In this document: positions 1-7,400 of the stretch, piece by piece
How positions within the stretch are numbered: position 1 is the first letter of the stretch
How the letters are laid out: every line of letters begins with the position of its first letter
From: Bradyrhizobium sp. AUGA SZCCT0283
Lineage (GTDB): Bacteria; Pseudomonadota; Alphaproteobacteria; Rhizobiales; Xanthobacteraceae
Direction: 5' to 3'
Assembly: GCF_018130385.1 (NCBI RefSeq)
Contig: NZ_JAFCLU010000028.1
Location: 22,173 to 86,172, forward strand
DNA length: 64,000 nucleotides
The notes under the pieces: generated by a model
Told to the model about the DNA's origin: nothing
The model's database searches: none
The model's input: the letters and a program-made list of their open reading frames with translations, nothing else
Translations under genes and position numbers: made by a program

Positions 1-861
1 ATCGAGGAGCTCACTGAAAAGTCGTTCGAGGGCGTCGACATTGCGCTGTTCTCGGCTGGCGGCGGCACCTCGCGGAAGTTCGCACCCGCTGCCGTGAAGG
101 CCGGCGCGGTCGTGGTCGACAATTCCTCGGCGTTCCGGATGGATCCGAGCGTGCCGCTGGTAATCCCGGAGATCAACGCGGGCCGCATCCGCGACCACAA
201 GGGCATCATCGCCAATCCGAACTGCTCGGCGATCACGGCGCTGGTACCGCTATGGCCGATCCACCGGCAGAACCGCATCAAGCGCATGATCGTGTCGACC
301 TATCAGGCAGCGAGCGGCGCAGGCGCCGCTGCGATGGAAGAGCTGATGGAGTCGACCCGCGCCTATCTCGACGGCCGGCCTTTCACGCCCAAGGTGATCC
401 CGCTCCCCTACGCCTTCAACGTCTTCAGCCACAACACGGCGATCGACCCCGAGACCGGCTACAACGACGAAGAGACCAAGGTGATCAAGGAGACCCGAAA
501 GATCTTCGAGGACGATCAGATCGCCATCGGTGTCACCTGCGTCCGCGTGCCGGTGCTGCGCGCCCATTGCGAGGCGATCACCTTCGAATGCGAAAGGCCG
601 ATCACGGAAGCTGACGTGCGCGCCATCCTGGCCAACGCACCGGGCGTCAAGATCGTCGATGACCGGGCGAAGAACTACTTCCCGATGCCGATCGACGCGT
701 CGGGCCAGGACGATGTTCTCGTCGGCCGCATCCGCAAGGATCTCAGCGATGCCTCAGGCCGCTCGATCTCGATGTTCGTGTCGGCCGACCAGCTCCTGAA
801 GGGCGCCGCGCTCAACGCGATCCAGATCGCGGAGCTGTTGCCGCAGCGCGCGATGGCGTGA
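1..861 (+). CDS. asd: Aspartate-semialdehyde dehydrogenase, C-terminal part (cut by window edge)
   Basis: The reading frame is open from base 1, so the gene enters from the left edge and only its last 286 codons are present. The enzyme reduces aspartyl phosphate to aspartate semialdehyde with NADPH in the cytoplasm, feeding lysine, threonine, methionine and diaminopimelate synthesis. The active-site cysteine lies in NPNCSAI (TGC at 223-225), and the conserved STYQAASGAG segment follows near 297-326. The end ...AELLPQRAMA and the length left fit a family protein of about 340 residues with roughly 55 missing. Downstream is repeat DNA, so it appears to end its transcription unit. The family call is firm. 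Confidence 0.95.
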   Translation: MEELTEKSFEGVDIALFSAGGGTSRKFAPAAVKAGAVVVDNSSAFRMDPSVPLVIPEINAGRIRDHKGIIANPNCSAITALVPLWPIHRQNRIKRMIVSTYQAASGAGAAAMEELMESTRAYLDGRPFTPKVIPLPYAFNVFSHNTAIDPETGYNDEETKVIKETRKIFEDDQIAIGVTCVRVPVLRAHCEAITFECERPITEADVRAILANAPGVKIVDDRAKNYFPMPIDASGQDDVLVGRIRKDLSDASGRSISMFVSADQLLKGAALNAIQIAELLPQRAMA

Positions 862-888
862 GTTGGCAAGACTGTAGCAAACGTTAAA

Positions 889-988
889 CCCTCATGGTGA
901 GGAGGCGCGTAGCGCCGTCTCGAACCACGAGGCCCGGCTGGTGCCATTCATCCTTCGAGACGCCGCTCCGCGGCTCCTCAGGATGAGG
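889..988. repeat. Two tandem palindromic repeat units (family A)
   Basis: Two imperfect palindromes (889-932 and 949-988) fill most of the gap after asd. The second reads CATCCTTCGAG...CTCAGGATGAGG. The same unit occurs at 3747-3856 and forms both ends of the element at 51018-51403. Confidence 0.85.
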
Positions 989-998
989 TCTGACAGAA

Positions 999-1042
999 GT
1001 AGCGGGTGGGCACGGGCGCAAGTGCGCCTTTGCCCACTCTAC
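999..1042. repeat. Palindromic repeat, GTGGGCAC...TTGCCCAC type (family B)
   Basis: GGTGGGCAC and TTGCCCAC arms flank a GC-rich loop. The copy ends five bases before the stop of the next gene. Two further copies lie at 29945-30037. Confidence 0.8.
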
Positions 1043-1046
1043 GCAC

Positions 1047-2348
1047 CTACGCACCCGTCACGCGCCAGATGACGTTGCCGACATCATCAGCCACCAGCAG
1101 CGAACCATCAGGCCCGAGCGTGACGCCGACCGGCCGTCCGTAGGAGACCTTCTCATCGGGTGCGAGAAATCCGGTCAAAATATCCCGCGCCGGGCCGGAG
1201 GGCCGCCCGTTCTCGAAGGGGACGAAGACGACGGCGTAGCCGCTCAGCGTGCTGCGATTCCAGGAGCCGTGCTGGCCGATCACCATGCCGTCCGGAAAGC
1301 CCGGCAGCGTGCCTGATGGCATCCAGCATAGACCGAGCGAGGCAGTGTGCCCGCCGAGCGCGTAGTCCGGTTGAATCGCCTTCGCGACCATGGCCGGATC
1401 CTGCGGCACCCGGTCGTCCACCGTCTGTCCCCAGTAGCAATAGGGCCAGCCGTAGAAGCCGCCGTCGCGGACCGAGGTCAGATAGTCCGGCGGCGTCTCG
1501 TCGCCGAGGCCGTCGCGCTCGTTGACGACCGTCCAGAGCACGCTTGTGTTGGGCTCCCATGCGAGCCCCACGGCGTTGCGCAGGCCGCTGGCAAAGATGC
1601 GGCTCGTACCGCCGGCCAAATCGAGCTCATAGATCGCGGCGCGGCCTTCCTCCACTTCCATACCACCCTCGGCGATGTTGCTGAGCGAACCGACGCCGGC
1701 ATAGAGTTTTTTGCCGTCCGGGCTCGGCAGCAGGCTCCGTGTCCAGTGCCCGCCGGGTTTGAACGCGACGAGTTTCCGCCCCTCGGCAGTGATACGGTCC
1801 GCGCCCCCGGCATAGGGAAAGGCGACCACGCCGTCGGTGTTGCCGACATAGAAGGTGTCGCCCACCAGCGCCATGCCGAACGGCTGGCTCAGCCCTTCCA
1901 TGAAAGCCCCGCGTCCTTCGGCAACGCCGTCACCATCGCGATCGCGCAACAAGGTGATGCGGTTGGCGCTGACGCCGAGCGCTGCGGCACGCCGCATCGT
2001 CGCCTGCATCGCATAATGGAACACGTTCCTGATTGGTCCTGCGATCTGGGTCGCCTCGGCGACGAGGACGTCGCCATTGGGCAGCACGTTGATCCAGCGC
2101 GGGTGGTCCAGATCTTTCGCAAACGCATTGACCTTGAGTCCGGGGGCTGCGGTTGGCTTTTGCCCGTCGCTCCAGCCCTGCGCCGACGGCATCTTGAGCG
2201 TCGGGATGGCGCCTTGCGGCTTCGCCTCTGGAATCTTCGGCACATTGCCCCAGGCCGGCTCCTGCGCGGCTCCCTGCAGCCGCCGCCACAGCAGCGCCGC
2301 AGCGCCGATCAGCGCGACGACGCGCGCGAAGATATCCGACATGCTCAT
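1047..2348 (-). CDS. Sorbosone dehydrogenase family PQQ-type beta-propeller protein
   Basis: This 433-residue protein has the glucose/sorbosone dehydrogenase propeller fold. Recognisable blocks are LDHPRWINVLPNGDVLVAEA near residues 80-100, the GQHGSWNRS stretch near 360, and a final propeller blade GPDGSLLVADDVGNVIWRV. Relatives are periplasmic quinoprotein sugar or aldose dehydrogenases, but the substrate cannot be read from sequence. A short hydrophobic segment near residues 8-22 (VVALIGAAALLWRR) suggests an uncleaved signal anchor. It is a single gene on the minus strand with repeats after its stop. The ATG at 2348 is followed three codons later by a second possible ATG start. The family call is sound; PQQ dependence is inferred from the family. 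Confidence 0.8.
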   Translation of the reverse strand: MSMSDIFARVVALIGAAALLWRRLQGAAQEPAWGNVPKIPEAKPQGAIPTLKMPSAQGWSDGQKPTAAPGLKVNAFAKDLDHPRWINVLPNGDVLVAEATQIAGPIRNVFHYAMQATMRRAAALGVSANRITLLRDRDGDGVAEGRGAFMEGLSQPFGMALVGDTFYVGNTDGVVAFPYAGGADRITAEGRKLVAFKPGGHWTRSLLPSPDGKKLYAGVGSLSNIAEGGMEVEEGRAAIYELDLAGGTSRIFASGLRNAVGLAWEPNTSVLWTVVNERDGLGDETPPDYLTSVRDGGFYGWPYCYWGQTVDDRVPQDPAMVAKAIQPDYALGGHTASLGLCWMPSGTLPGFPDGMVIGQHGSWNRSTLSGYAVVFVPFENGRPSGPARDILTGFLAPDEKVSYGRPVGVTLGPDGSLLVADDVGNVIWRVTGA

Positions 2349-2570
2349 GAAGTTCTCCAGATGATCGCGCGCACCCTATCCGACGCCAGGAAGCGTTGGA
2401 ACCTCATCGTCGAGATACGGCGCATGCAGAGCACCCGCATGGTGGCAACGGTGCAACAGCGCACGCGAGATGCGTGGAAGCCGGTAGTTATACGATCTTG
2501 GCGGTAGCGGCCGAATCGAAGAGACAGATAGTGGCGCTTTATTGTCAGAGCGCTTCCTCCCTGAACCTTT

Positions 2571-2597
2571 GCCCGCCGCAGTGGCGGGCTTCTTTTT
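2571..2597 (+). terminator. Rho-independent terminator-like hairpin in an otherwise empty gap
   Basis: The GCCCGCC and GGCGGGC arms are followed by TTCTTTTT on the plus strand. No plus-strand gene is visible upstream in 2349-2570, so the hairpin either ends an unseen small RNA or is a relic. I see nothing else in 2349-2644. Confidence 0.5.
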
Positions 2598-2644
2598 CAA
2601 GATGCCGGAACCCATGCACAGCGGCGAAGACGCCCGGCTTTGCC

Positions 2645-3721
2645 TCAATCCCGCGCGCGAAACAGCAGGCAGGCGTCCCCGTAGGAATAGAACCGGTATC
2701 CACGGGCGATCGCATGCGCATAGGCGCGCTTCATCGTGTCCAGCCCCGAGAACGCCGACACCAGCATGAACAGCGTCGAGCGCGGCAAATGGAAATTGGT
2801 CATGAGAATATCGACCGCACGAAAGCGATAGCCCGGCGTGATGAAGATCGAGGTCTCGCCGTCGAACGGCTGAATGGTGCCGTCTTCGGTTGTGGCGCTC
2901 TCCAATAGCCGGAGCGACGTGGTGCCGACCGCGACGATGCGTCCACCGCTGGCACGCGCGGCGTTCAGCGCCGCGGCGGTATCGGCCGAGATCGATCCCC
3001 ACTCGGCATGCATCCTGTGTTCGGAGGTCTCCTCCACCTTGACCGGCAGGAAGGTCCCTGCCCCGACATGCAAGGTCAGCCGGTGCAGTTCGACACCGTG
3101 GCGGCGCAGCGCCGCTTCCAGCTCCGGCGTGAAATGCAGTCCCGCCGTTGGCGCAGCGACCGCGCCTTCATTCGCCGCGAACATGGTCTGGTAGTCGGCC
3201 GCATCGCGATCGTCGGGCGTGCGCTTGGAGGCGATGTAGGGCGGCAGCGGCGGCGCGCCGAGATCGGCGATGGCCTGATCGAGCGCCGGCCCATGAAACG
3301 AGAACGACAGCGTAATCTCGCCCTCGTCGCCCTTGGCCTCGACCTCGGCGTCGAGATGGCCGAGCAGGCAGACCTTGCCCTCATTGCCGAAGCGAACGAC
3401 ATCACCCGGCGCGAGTTTCTTCGCCGGCCTGACCAGCGCGCGCCAGCGCGAGCCGTCCAGCCGCTTGATCAAAGTCGCCTCGATCTTCGGCTCGGTCTCG
3501 CGACCGATACGGCGTCCCTTGAGTTGGGCGGAAATCACCCTGGTGTCGTTGACGACAAGCTGGTCGCCGGGCTCCAGCCATTGCGGCAGATCGGCGACGC
3601 TGCGGTCGCGCAGCACGCCGTCGGGCTGCACCACCAGCATGCGCGCGGTATCGCGCGGGCTTGCGGGCCGCAGCGCGATACTGGTGGCGGGAAGTTCGAA
3701 GTCGAAGAGATCGGTGCGCAT
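2645..3721 (-). CDS. queA: S-adenosylmethionine:tRNA ribosyltransferase-isomerase
   Basis: QueA transfers the ribosyl part of S-adenosylmethionine to preQ1 at the tRNA wobble position and isomerises it to epoxyqueuosine. The 358-residue length matches the family. The N-terminus has the usual FDFELPATSIALRPASPRDTARM pattern, followed by VNDTRVISAQLKGRR. The centre has GAVAAPTAGLHFTPE and HVGAGTF, and the C-terminus has TNFHLPRSTLFMLVSAFSG, all diagnostic. An AAAAAGG stretch precedes the ATG at 3721. It is followed on the minus strand by the sorbosone dehydrogenase-like gene after a gap of about 300 bp, and preceded by repeat DNA and two cyclophilin genes on the same strand. Confidence 0.97.
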   Translation of the reverse strand: MRTDLFDFELPATSIALRPASPRDTARMLVVQPDGVLRDRSVADLPQWLEPGDQLVVNDTRVISAQLKGRRIGRETEPKIEATLIKRLDGSRWRALVRPAKKLAPGDVVRFGNEGKVCLLGHLDAEVEAKGDEGEITLSFSFHGPALDQAIADLGAPPLPPYIASKRTPDDRDAADYQTMFAANEGAVAAPTAGLHFTPELEAALRRHGVELHRLTLHVGAGTFLPVKVEETSEHRMHAEWGSISADTAAALNAARASGGRIVAVGTTSLRLLESATTEDGTIQPFDGETSIFITPGYRFRAVDILMTNFHLPRSTLFMLVSAFSGLDTMKRAYAHAIARGYRFYSYGDACLLFRARD

Positions 3722-3746
3722 CGGCCTTTTTGCCGGAGCGCCGGTT

Positions 3747-3856
3747 CCTCATCCTGACGGGCGCGTTAGCGCGTCTCGAAGGATGAGGCCCGTGTGCTGC
3801 AGCGTCCGTGGCCTCATGGTTCGAGACGCCTGCTTTGCAGGCTCCTCACCATGAGG
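3747..3856. repeat. Pair of palindromic repeat units (family A)
   Basis: Unit one (3747-3788) runs CCTCATCCTGA...TCGAAGGATGAGG. Unit two (3812-3856) runs CCTCATGGTTCGAGACGC...CTCACCATGAGG. They fill the gap between queA and the cyclophilin gene and match family A at 889-988. Confidence 0.85.
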
Positions 3857-3863
3857 GACTAAA

Positions 3864-4328
3864 TCAAGCCGCGTCGACGGCCATGTGCGCCTTGACGATC
3901 TTGTCCGGATTCTGCACCGGCTCGCCGCGCTTGATCTTGTCGACGTTCTCCATGCCCGAGGTGACCTTGCCCCAGACCGTGTACTGGCCGTTGAGGAAGG
4001 AGGCGTCGTCGAAGCAGATGAAGAACTGGCTGTCGCCGGAATCCGGGCTCGCGGCGCGGGCCATCGAGGTGGTGCCGCGGACATGCGGTTCCTTGTTGAA
4101 TTCGGCCTTCAGCTTCTTGCCGGAACCGCCGGTGCCGGTGCCGTGCGGGCAGCCGGTCTGCGCCATGAAGCCTTCGATGACGCGGTGGAACACGATGCCA
4201 TCGTAAAAGCCGTCGCGCACCAGTTCCTTGATCCGGGCGACATGGCCCGGCGCCAAATCGGGCCGCATTTCGATGGTGACGGGGCCCTGGGTGGTTTCAA
4301 GGATCAAAGTATTTTCTGTATCAGCCAT
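3864..4328 (-). CDS. ppiB: Cytoplasmic cyclophilin-type peptidyl-prolyl isomerase
   Basis: This 154-residue cyclophilin has no signal peptide. The catalytic Arg is in FHRVIEGFMAQTG (residues about 48-60), and the SQFFICFDDASFLNGQYTVWG stretch holds the usual phenylalanine and tryptophan of the proline pocket. It catalyses cis-trans isomerisation of prolyl bonds. Its first 25 bases overlap the end of the next gene upstream (4304-4744), and a secreted paralogue lies at 4749-5291. The three are probably co-transcribed on the minus strand. A purine-rich AGAGAAAAGAG precedes the ATG at 4328. Confidence 0.93.
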   Translation of the reverse strand: MADTENTLILETTQGPVTIEMRPDLAPGHVARIKELVRDGFYDGIVFHRVIEGFMAQTGCPHGTGTGGSGKKLKAEFNKEPHVRGTTSMARAASPDSGDSQFFICFDDASFLNGQYTVWGKVTSGMENVDKIKRGEPVQNPDKIVKAHMAVDAA

Positions 4329-4744
4329 GCTCTTTTCTCTTCAGGTTTGGGTGGACGTTTGCGGGATCTGAAAGTGACCGCGAAAGGCCGGCCGGCAACC
4401 GCACCGCCCAGTCCCTCGGTAAATGGCAACGGCGCACAGCGTTGCAATGTTTCCATTACGGCAATTCGGTAGGCGATCCGGTCGTTGTCGCCGGCGTTTG
4501 CGGATTCATAGGTAATCCTGGGTTGACCGAGAATGGCGCCCTCGCGGTTGAAACTGACAATAACCGTAATGTCCATCGGGTTGGCGCGCGAGGCAGGCGG
4601 CGGCCGCCAGCAGGAATACAATTTGGCAAAGACATCCTTGATGGTGTCGAGTTGCTGCGGCTGGGCCGATGCGTGCGCCGCCGACGCAAGCCACACCAGA
4701 AAGGCGGCAAACCAGACAAATGGCTTGCGGCGCGGCGACGCCAT
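4304..4744 (-). CDS. Periplasmic hypothetical protein between two cyclophilins
   Basis: This 146-residue protein has an N-terminal signal peptide (hydrophobic WFAAFLVWLASAAHASA, residues about 11-27). The mature part contains MDITVIVSFNREGAILGQPRITY and later TLQRCAPLPFTE, with a conserved-looking cysteine pair. The layout resembles the C-terminal domain of TonB/TolA-type proteins, which would suggest an envelope role, but I do not recognise a characterised function. The gene overlaps the start of ppiB by 25 bp and begins 4 bp after the stop of the secreted cyclophilin gene, so translational coupling is likely. The start at 4744 gives a complete signal peptide. Confidence 0.7.
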   Translation of the reverse strand: MASPRRKPFVWFAAFLVWLASAAHASAQPQQLDTIKDVFAKLYSCWRPPPASRANPMDITVIVSFNREGAILGQPRITYESANAGDNDRIAYRIAVMETLQRCAPLPFTEGLGGAVAGRPFAVTFRSRKRPPKPEEKRAWLIQKIL

Positions 4745-4748
4745 GGCC

Positions 4749-5291
4749 TCACTTGACGTCGGATGCGACCTGCACCTTCACCATCTTGTCGGGATCGACC
4801 ACAGGTTCGCCGCGCTTGATCTTGTCGACCACGTCCATGCCCGACACCACCTCGCCGATCACGGTGTACTTCCCGTTCAGCGAGGCGCCTTCGGCGAACA
4901 TGATGAAGAACTGCGAATTGGCGGAATCGACGCTGGCCGCGCGCGCCATGCCGACGATGCCGCGCTTGAACGGCACGCTGGAGAATTCGGCCGTGAGGTT
5001 CGGATATTTCGAACCGCCGGTGCCGTTGAAATTCTTGCCGTCGCCGGTCTGCGCCATGAATCCCTCGATCACGCGATGGAACGGCACGTTGTTGTAGTAG
5101 CCCTCGCGCGCCAAGAGCTTGATGCGCTCGGCGTGCTGGGGCGCAAGGTCGGTGCGCAGCTTGATCACGATGCGGCCCTTGGTGGTGTCGATCACGATCG
5201 CATTCGCCTTGTCGAGATTGGCGGGCAGCGGCTGGGCGATCGCGGGAGCCGCAAGGAACAGCGCGGCGAGAACGGCGAGAATGCGGATCAT
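4749..5291 (-). CDS. ppiA: Secreted cyclophilin-type peptidyl-prolyl isomerase
   Basis: This 180-residue cyclophilin has a cleavable signal peptide (MIRILAVLAALFLAAPAIA). The start chosen is ATG 5291, preceded by CCGGAG, rather than the ATG 15 bases upstream. The core shows FHRVIEGFMAQTGDG and SQFFIMFAEGASLNGKYTVIG, so the catalytic Arg and the Phe pair are kept. It should act on envelope proteins in the periplasm. It leads a three-gene minus-strand set ending with the cytoplasmic paralogue at 3864-4328, which points to a tandem duplication with one copy retargeted. Confidence 0.9.
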   Translation of the reverse strand: MIRILAVLAALFLAAPAIAQPLPANLDKANAIVIDTTKGRIVIKLRTDLAPQHAERIKLLAREGYYNNVPFHRVIEGFMAQTGDGKNFNGTGGSKYPNLTAEFSSVPFKRGIVGMARAASVDSANSQFFIMFAEGASLNGKYTVIGEVVSGMDVVDKIKRGEPVVDPDKMVKVQVASDVK

Positions 5292-5343
5292 GAAAGCTCC
5301 GGTCATGTGAAAACAGGAAAACGTGTTGTCGCGTACCAGCGGT

Positions 5344-5841
5344 TTAGCCCGCGAACTTGGTCTTCAGGCTGGCTGCGACCGATGGCGGCACGAAGGCCGA
5401 TACGTCGCCGCCCATGGCCGCGATTTGGCGCACCAGTGTGGCGGTGATCGGGCGGACGGCGACCGAGGCCGGCAGGAACACCGTATGCACCTCCGGCGCC
5501 ATGGTCTCGTTCATGCCTGCGATCTGCATCTCGTAGTCGAGATCGGTGCCGTCGCGCAGGCCGCGGATCATGATGGTGGCGCCGGCCTGTTGGGCCGCCG
5601 TGACCGTCAGATTGTCATAGGTGGTGCAGTCGAAGTCGCAGCCGGCCTTGGCCGCGATCGGGCCGAATACCGCCCGGACCATGTCCAGGCGCTCCTCGGT
5701 CGAAAACAGCGGTTTTTTGCCGGGGTGGACGCCGATGGCGACGATCAGGCGGTCACACAGGCCGACAGCGTTCTGGACCACGTCCAGATGGCCGTTGGTG
5801 ACGGGATCGAATGAGCCGGGGTAAAGCGCGATGCGGGGCAT
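5344..5841 (-). CDS. coaD: Phosphopantetheine adenylyltransferase
   Basis: CoaD joins ATP and 4-phosphopantetheine to give dephospho-CoA, the penultimate step of coenzyme A synthesis. The 165 residues match the family length. The nucleotidyltransferase signature is YPGSFDPVTNGHLDVV at residues 7-22, containing the TxGH-type motif. Further matches are GVHPGKKPLF, RGLRDGTDLDYE and the ending around AMGGDVSAFVPPSV. It lies 52 bp upstream of the secreted cyclophilin gene on the same strand, a pairing common in rhizobia. Confidence 0.96.
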   Translation of the reverse strand: MPRIALYPGSFDPVTNGHLDVVQNAVGLCDRLIVAIGVHPGKKPLFSTEERLDMVRAVFGPIAAKAGCDFDCTTYDNLTVTAAQQAGATIMIRGLRDGTDLDYEMQIAGMNETMAPEVHTVFLPASVAVRPITATLVRQIAAMGGDVSAFVPPSVAASLKTKFAG

Positions 5842-6117
5842 AGGCCCGTCCTACCCCGCCCCGGGCGGCCGGGCAAGCCGGGCAAGGTTCCCTCCGACGC
5901 GGCTTTTTATTTCGGATCGGCCAATGAACCAGTCGTGGGGCCCGGGCGTCTCCCCTGGGCGAGCCGGGATTGTTTCTTCCGCCAATGGACGACGAAACAA
6001 AACTCGGCCGGGACGAAACCATTTTCGCAGCTGGCGAAGACCGCCGGAAACTTGCGCTGGCTACAAGTCCATCCAACGAAACGACGGGGCCGCCAAGGCC
6101 CATGACAGGGGACCGTC

Positions 6118-6375
6118 ATGATCAAGGCTTTTTCCGCAATTGCTGTTGCTGCGTTCATTGCCGCCGCGCTGACCATATTGCCCGGCTTTGCCCCCCAGGT
6201 CGAAGCCAGTGTTCCGCAGGCGCTTGCCAAGGGTGACCGCCTCGATATCCGCACCGTCGGCAAGGATTGCTCGCAGCAGGCCTGGCCGAATTTCGAGGCT
6301 TCCTGCCTCCGCGCCGCCGGTTCCAAGTCGGTGGTTCGGGAAGCCCGCCTGGTTACCGCCGACCGTACCCCGTAA
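6118..6375 (+). CDS. Small secreted hypothetical protein
   Basis: This 85-residue protein has a clear signal peptide (MIKAFSAIAVAAFIAAALTILPG) and a mature part of about 55 residues containing two cysteines (GKDCSQQAWPNFEASCLRAAG). The two cysteines are 15 residues apart and could form a disulfide in the periplasm. Similar small proteins are frequent in Bradyrhizobium genomes, but I know no function. GACAGGGGACCGTC precedes the ATG. The 276 bp between coaD and this gene hold no other gene that I can see. Confidence 0.7.
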   Translation: MIKAFSAIAVAAFIAAALTILPGFAPQVEASVPQALAKGDRLDIRTVGKDCSQQAWPNFEASCLRAAGSKSVVREARLVTADRTP

Positions 6376-6493
6376 CGGCGCAGCTTTCGTTCCGACCAAC
6401 CTCCAAGGAACCGCAGTATTGGCGAGTAGGGATGCCCCCCTACTCGCCATTTGCGTTCTGGCCGCGTTGGCCTAGGCCAAATTCCCGCCGGCC

Positions 6494-7276
6494 TCAGGAA
6501 CGCGATCTTGTCTTGCCGGAAGATCGCGTCGCGCTGCCCTCTGCCGTTCCCGGATTACCGACGCGCTTGAGCACCGATGTCACGACGTATCGGCCGGCCG
6601 GGTGAATGCTTTCCGATATTTCGAACAGGCGGCCGTGCGAATCCAGATATCGGCGGATGACTTCGAGCGCGGGCGATCCGGCTTCTGCTCCCAGCGCCTT
6701 GGCAAACTCGTTCGGAACGACGGTCGCCGCAACGGTCTGATGCACTTCGGAGGCGATCACGCCGTAACTGTCTGCAATCATATCGCAGACCAGGCGGCGA
6801 TCTTTTCTGATATTGCTCACGGCGTCCGCATAGCTTTCCTCGACATAGCAATCGACCCAGGCCAATGGCGGGCTCCTGGGCTTTGTCGATGCGCGAACGT
6901 AGGCGATCCGCAGCCAGCGCGACCCCGGCTGGCAGCCGAAGCGCCGCGCCGCCTTGCGGTCCATCACGACGGTGTCGATGCTTCTGATGTCGCGATCCGT
7001 CGCAGCAGCCAGCGCCACGAGATCGCTCAATGAGCCGAGCGTCTGCTGAAAACTCTCCTGCGGACGTTCGCGCGTCTCCACCCGCGTGCCGGAGCCTTTT
7101 CGACGCGACACCGCCCCAAGCTCCGTGAGCCGGCGCATCGCCGCACGCACGGTCTGCCGGCTGACATCGTAGCGCGCGGCAAGCTCCAGCTCGGTCGGTA
7201 CCAGGCCGCCGATGGGGTACTGGCCCCGGTGGATCGCCTCCAGCAAATCGCGGGCGATATCCTCGTAAATTGGCAT
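6494..7276 (-). CDS. GntR-family transcriptional regulator with UTRA domain
   Basis: The 260-residue protein starts with a GntR winged helix (YDVSRQTVRAAMRRLTELGAVSRRKGSGTRV, residues about 33-64). An effector-binding UTRA domain of the HutC subfamily covers roughly residues 90-245. It is divergent from a lyase and a TctC-type binding protein, so it most likely controls their expression in response to the lyase substrate or a related acid. The 124-bp intergenic region holds an inverted repeat suited to a dimeric regulator (7346-7378). The effector is unknown. Confidence 0.9.
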   Translation of the reverse strand: MPIYEDIARDLLEAIHRGQYPIGGLVPTELELAARYDVSRQTVRAAMRRLTELGAVSRRKGSGTRVETRERPQESFQQTLGSLSDLVALAAATDRDIRSIDTVVMDRKAARRFGCQPGSRWLRIAYVRASTKPRSPPLAWVDCYVEESYADAVSNIRKDRRLVCDMIADSYGVIASEVHQTVAATVVPNEFAKALGAEAGSPALEVIRRYLDSHGRLFEISESIHPAGRYVVTSVLKRVGNPGTAEGSATRSSGKTRSRS

Positions 7277-7338
7277 GTCGAACGGTTCTCGCGGTCGGTG
7301 TGTTGCTTAGCACGACTGGAGCGGACCGACACCGCCGC

Positions 7339-7378
7339 TTGACAAATTTGTACGTATCAATCATATGGCCGTACATAT
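7339..7378 (+). promoter_or_regulatory. Promoter with inverted-repeat operator for the lyase cassette
   Basis: A perfect -35 hexamer TTGACA lies at 7339-7344, with CATATG 17 bp later as a possible -10. Overlapping it, ATTTGTACG (7346-7354) and CGTACATAT (7370-7378) form an inverted repeat with one mismatch. This position suits repression by the divergent GntR protein. Confidence 0.6.
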
Positions 7379-7400
7379 TAACGGGAGGTGAAACAGCCGC

